Positions 60,540 through 64,000 of a stretch of 64,000 bases of DNA are shown here, one piece after another. The translations under genes were made by a program, and so were the position numbers. Position 1 is the stretch's first letter. Each line of letters starts with the position of its first letter. Origin of the DNA: Paragyromitra xinjiangensis (lineage: Eukaryota > Ascomycota > Pezizomycetes > Pezizales > Discinaceae); the NCBI GenBank assembly GCA_038503065.1, contig JBCAMK010000005.1:2170001-2234000 (forward strand), given 5' to 3'. Below the pieces are notes generated by a model. That model made no database searches. It was given only the letters and a program-made list of their open reading frames with translations, and was not told the DNA's origin.

Positions 60540-60948
60540 CCAAGATTATCTCGAGGATCTCGACTCTTGCCAAGCTTTAGTAGATGCGTTAGAAAAAAAG
60601 CTAGGAAGAGAACATCCCAGGCTCCTCCACACACCATCCACTGCCTTTGCGATTACATAAAGGGTTAGCATTATATCGGCAAGCGCAAGCTGGGCTTAAG
60701 AAGCTCCTCAGACCAAATAATCGACAAACCTTTGAGATGGCTCTAGAGATGGCCGGCTATCTCTACATCAAAAAAAAAAAAGTATGAAGCGTACGAATTA
60801 TCTGAGCGGGCACTAGATAGCATGAAGGAGTTATACGGGGAATTCCAAGCACTACATGTAGGGTCAATTTCCTTATACGTACGACTCTCCTCCCATTATA
60901 ACCACGATACTTTAAATACCACCAGTGGTCAGCTGATGTAGTATGGGG
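60540..60948 (+). pseudogene. Decayed TPR coding sequence
   Basis: Three consecutive segments read as TPR protein but in different frames: YLEDLDSCQALVDALEKKLG, then GLALYRQAQAGLKKLLRPNN and FEMALEMAGYLYIKKKK, then YEAYELSERALDSMKELYGE. The last frame change falls at a run of 12 A (60770-60781); a length of 11 would keep the frame open. The first change is near 60660. This is probably the broken 3' part of the upstream TPR gene or of a second copy. Confidence 0.6.
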
Positions 60949-61632
60949 TAGCTAAACACGCATCCTATAATTAAAAATGAAAAAATGAAAACAGAAACTA
61001 GGGACCCAGTACTCATTACATGTATCTTTTTCACCGCTTTCTTTTCACTCTATACCCACCTCCGGTCAATGCCATCATCCTACATCATCCCTGTAGGCTT
61101 GTATCATTCTATATGCCTCACGCTATGTCCCTGCCATTAATTGCGGAAACGTAATTAAGCAACCTGAATAGTCCAACCAGTACGGTGCCAAAATAGAAAA
61201 GTGAAAAGTTAGTCAAGTCCCAGAGGCATTTTAAGTCTGAAAACAGCCAAGTATCAGGAAGCTCTGTTAAGAATTGCAAAGAGTACTCTAGTGACCATCA
61301 AGTTCTCAAGATTTTTGGTAGTGGCAGACTACTCGATAGAGGGCAGTGCTAGAGACTATATGAGATACTCCGGAGATCTGAAATGGCAGTGCTGAGAGTC
61401 TTGGGTTTCTAGAGCTACTAACGACAAAATTCAATTGCATTTCGAATGGTCTTAATGATAGAGGCCAAGGCCAAGCATTTCTAGTGTTAAAACGATCCTG
61501 CCCCGCTAGCTAGAGCCGCATGATGCACGCCCGCCAAGCCACAGCCCACCACGTGAAAGAAAAATCAAACTCCATCCACCTCCAACCCTCCACCTACCCA
61601 AACCCACCAAATCTCCCCATAATAAAGCAAAC
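60949..61632. other. Intergenic
   Basis: No gene seen. TACATGTA occurs at 61017. The last ~120 bases are C/A-rich and probably the leader of the next gene. Confidence 0.45.
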
Positions 61633-62935
61633 ATGGTTTCCTGTAAGCACCCTCCCCTCCCACTTCCCCTCTCCGACTCCTCCCCGTAACCGCAATTACA
61701 ATTGAGCCACGAATAGTTCGAACGCAGCTAACAGCAGAATAGTCTCCTGCGAAGTCTGCAACGACACGATCAAAAAGCCCAAACTCGACGCTCACAAGGG
61801 GAAATGTCGTGGCGCGTATTTCACTTGCTTAGACTGTAATACTACGTTTAACGGTGGAGAGTATAAAAGCCATACTGTTTGTCCCCTTTCTTCATCCTTA
61901 CTTTTAACTTCCTTCCCTCCTTCGCCCAGTAGCACTTTGTTAGATAAACGCATGGTTAAAAGCGATTGACTAACGGATATAACTCATAACTAGAGCTGCA
62001 TCAGTGAAGCCCAGAAATACCAGGGTGCCCTCTACAAGCCTGAAAAGGGCAAGGGCAAAGGCAAAAAGAATGGCCAGGAAGCAAACGGCAAACCCAACCC
62101 TCCTGCTGCACCAACGGAGGAGAAAGGACCGGAAGCTGAGGATGAGGATGTAGAGATGGCTGAGGTTTTTGTAGAGGATACTCCTGCTGCTGCATCGGTG
62201 GTTGAGGAGAAGGGCGATGAGGAAGAAAGGTCAACCAAAAAAAACGACGCGGAAAAGAAAGAAAAGGCGAAGAAACACAAAAAGGAACGGAAGGAACGGC
62301 AGAAGGAGGCTAAGAGCAAAGTAACAGAAGAAACCAAGGAGGAGTCTAAGCCTACCGAAGAACCTATAGTCGAACCCGTAGTCGAACCCGCTACCGCCAC
62401 TGAGCCCGCAGCCGAGAAGAAGCCCGAGAAGAAAGATAAAAAATCCAAAAAGGATAAGAAAAACAAGAAAGGCGAGACAACAGTAGCAGCAGAAGCTCCT
62501 AAACCCGAGGAAGAAGTCACCGAAGCAGTCGCCCCCGAATCAGAACCAGTCAATACCACTACCGAGACCCCCGCCGCAACCAAGAAATCCGAGAAGAAAG
62601 AGAAGAAACCTAAAGCCGACAAGAAACGCAAACTTGACGAGGTTTCCGAGCCCACCAACGGCGCCACTGAGGCCTCTACCACCGCTCTCCCTGTCCCAGA
62701 AACTAAGCCGGAAGATTCCTCCCCCGCAAAGAAAGCCAAGAAGGAAAAGCTCTCACCCGAAGACAAAGCTCTTGCAGAATCATTTCTAGCAATCTTCCAA
62801 AAAGGTCATCCATTGACGCTGGGCAAGGCGCTGGCTAGGCTGGAGAAGGAGCACGGCGCGGATACACAGAAGAGACTTTTGGAAGTGATTAGGCTGAAAA
62901 AAGTTAAGGGAGATCTTGTGGTGTCGATTTCCTGA
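61633..62935 (+). CDS. LYAR-type C2HC zinc-finger nucleolar protein
   Basis: Homologue of LYAR, a nucleolar protein involved in rRNA gene transcription and ribosome biogenesis. Exons 61633-61642 (10 nt only), 61743-61876 and 61994-62935 give 361 residues. The N-terminus MVSFSCEVCNDTIKKPKLDA starts the LYAR zinc finger. It continues with HKGKCRGAYFTCLDC, NGGEYKSHTSCISEAQKYQG and ALYKPEKGKGKGKK. Residues ~75-310 are low-complexity Lys/Glu/Ala/Pro sequence with several nuclear-localisation-like clusters (KKPKADKKRKL). The C-terminal ~55 residues (LSPEDKALAESFLAIFQKGH to VVSIS) look folded, as in fungal members. The 10-nt first exon is supported because ATG GTT TCC T joins in frame with TC TCC TGC GAA and gives the expected start of the finger. 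Confidence 0.88.
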
Positions 62936-64000
62936 ACTCATGGTGTAGATGCTATGGAAGGGAGTAATACCAAGATACCTGGTGATTGATTTGAGGTGGT
63001 GTAATGAATACGAAAACCCTTGTAAATTAGACATCGGCGTTTTTTAACTGCATCAAGAGTGATACAAAAGTTTTAGATACACGAAATTCAATACCCTTCT
63101 TGCTATCTATTAGTGTCCCTCAAAATCCATCTATGATCTGCTCTACTGCTTTACCTATATAGCGCACCAATATACATCTAACATTCTTTACCGTTCAATA
63201 TAAACAGGAAGATCGAACCAAAAGTGATCAGTCAGAGAAAAGGAAGTTCAGTTACATATGACACTGGTTAAGAGCAGTATAAGTAAGTACATTTGACTTT
63301 ATACTTTACATATGCCATTAACTGTTTGCTACCCTTAACTCGATAACTCTACATACATATACCCCTCCCCTTAACAATCAGAGGCACAGCTCGCAATAAA
63401 CGTCATTCATCTTCTGCGTAAAAAAACACTATAAACAATTCATATCCTACAAGCACGCGATAAAGAATACCCACAAGACGAAACCAGCAACGGATAGACA
63501 AGGTACCCCGAAGAATTACAAGTATATTTTGAGATTATACAAGACCAAACCCCTCAAGACACCCCAAAGCCACTCCTCATAACAAACCAATAGTGCCACT
63601 ATCATAACCCAACAAATCCCATGTGTATGACAAAATCTATATATATAAAATAAGGAAAAGGGCAGAAACTTGGGGTTACCCTGCTGAGCCACACTCATAG
63701 TTAAGAAATTACATGTATGTAATTGATTCTAAGTAATATATCACGGGACGAGGTTGAGAAGCCAAAATATGACGAGCTTTGAACGTAACGAGCGAAGCGA
63801 GTGAAGTGAGAAGTGAGGAATATTTTGCTTCTCAACCGAGTGGGCTCTTAACTGGCTTGGTGTGCCAAATAGATGAGAGTCACCATGAGCCAATATACCT
63901 TTGCTGTCAAATGCACATTCCTACTACTTCCCCCTCCCAACGCCCATGTGGTAACACATGGGCAGCCCCTAGTAAATCAATAAAAGCGAGTATTAAACTT
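62936..64000. other. Intergenic, AT-rich
   Basis: Downstream of the LYAR gene. No gene supported to the window end. It holds TACATGTA at 63710 and a fold-back structure listed separately. Confidence 0.45.
63752..63837. repeat. Fold-back element with internal GCGA/GTGA-type repeats
   Basis: The left arm GGTTGAGAAGCCAAAATAT (63752-63770) is complementary to the right arm ATATTTTGCTTCTCAACC (63820-63837), with one unpaired C. The ~50-base loop contains GAGCGAAGCGAGTGAAGTGAG. The unit may be a small fold-back transposon or a structured transcript. No coding frame. Confidence 0.7.

Noticed and set aside
1..64000. CRISPR arrays, bacterial operons, prophage, biosynthetic cluster
   Set aside because: Intron-rich eukaryotic genes throughout; no regularly spaced repeats and no set of functionally linked neighbours.

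Overview
The window looks like nuclear DNA of a filamentous ascomycete. Genes carry many short introns (mostly about 42-75 nt, GT..AG), and the proteins are recognisable fungal families: a PHO80-type cyclin, FAP1/NFX1, CSC1/OSCA, Erv2, Uba4, a TOXF-like branched-chain aminotransferase and F-box genes. A Pezizomycetes origin is my guess from the mix of gene islands and AT-richer relic-filled islands; it is an inference. All splice models were built by hand by joining open frames at GT/AG. Most give an exact multiple of three.

Layout: a deneddylase gene (DEN1-like, + strand, 2.0-3.3 kb); a PHO80-like cyclin (-, 6.0-7.3 kb); a gene-free relic island (7.3-12.5 kb); an NF-X1-type zinc-finger gene (-, 12.5-16.9 kb); a second relic island holding a compact three-exon orphan gene (19.3-20.0 kb) and a probable gene fragment (18.4-18.7 kb); a very large gene (-, 21.7-28.8 kb) whose architecture resembles meiotic axis proteins of the Red1/SYCP2 class; an island with a 236-bp inverted-repeat element; then a convergent pair of membrane proteins, a CSC1/OSCA channel (+, 31.4-34.0 kb) and a CPA2 cation/proton antiporter (-, 34.6-36.4 kb). 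The antiporter is interrupted by a single in-frame UAG. A long island (36.4-44.0 kb) follows.

From 44 kb the window is gene-rich: a RhoGAP (+), Erv2-like sulfhydryl oxidase (-) divergent from a branched-chain aminotransferase (+), two paralogous F-box genes in tandem (-), Uba4 (-), a TPR gene (+) with decayed TPR coding sequence downstream, and a LYAR-type nucleolar zinc-finger gene (+).

The genes do not form one pathway. Several touch ubiquitin-like biology (DEN1 for NEDD8, Uba4 for Urm1, two F-box proteins that would act in neddylated SCF ligases), but their spread argues against a cluster. The points I would follow first are the UAG in the antiporter (a candidate for A-to-I recoding), the Red1/SYCP2-like gene, the orphan gene at 19.3 kb, the repeated 5'-C-rich to 3'-G-rich polarity inside genes, and the dispersed relic repeats with the palindrome CTACATGTAG.
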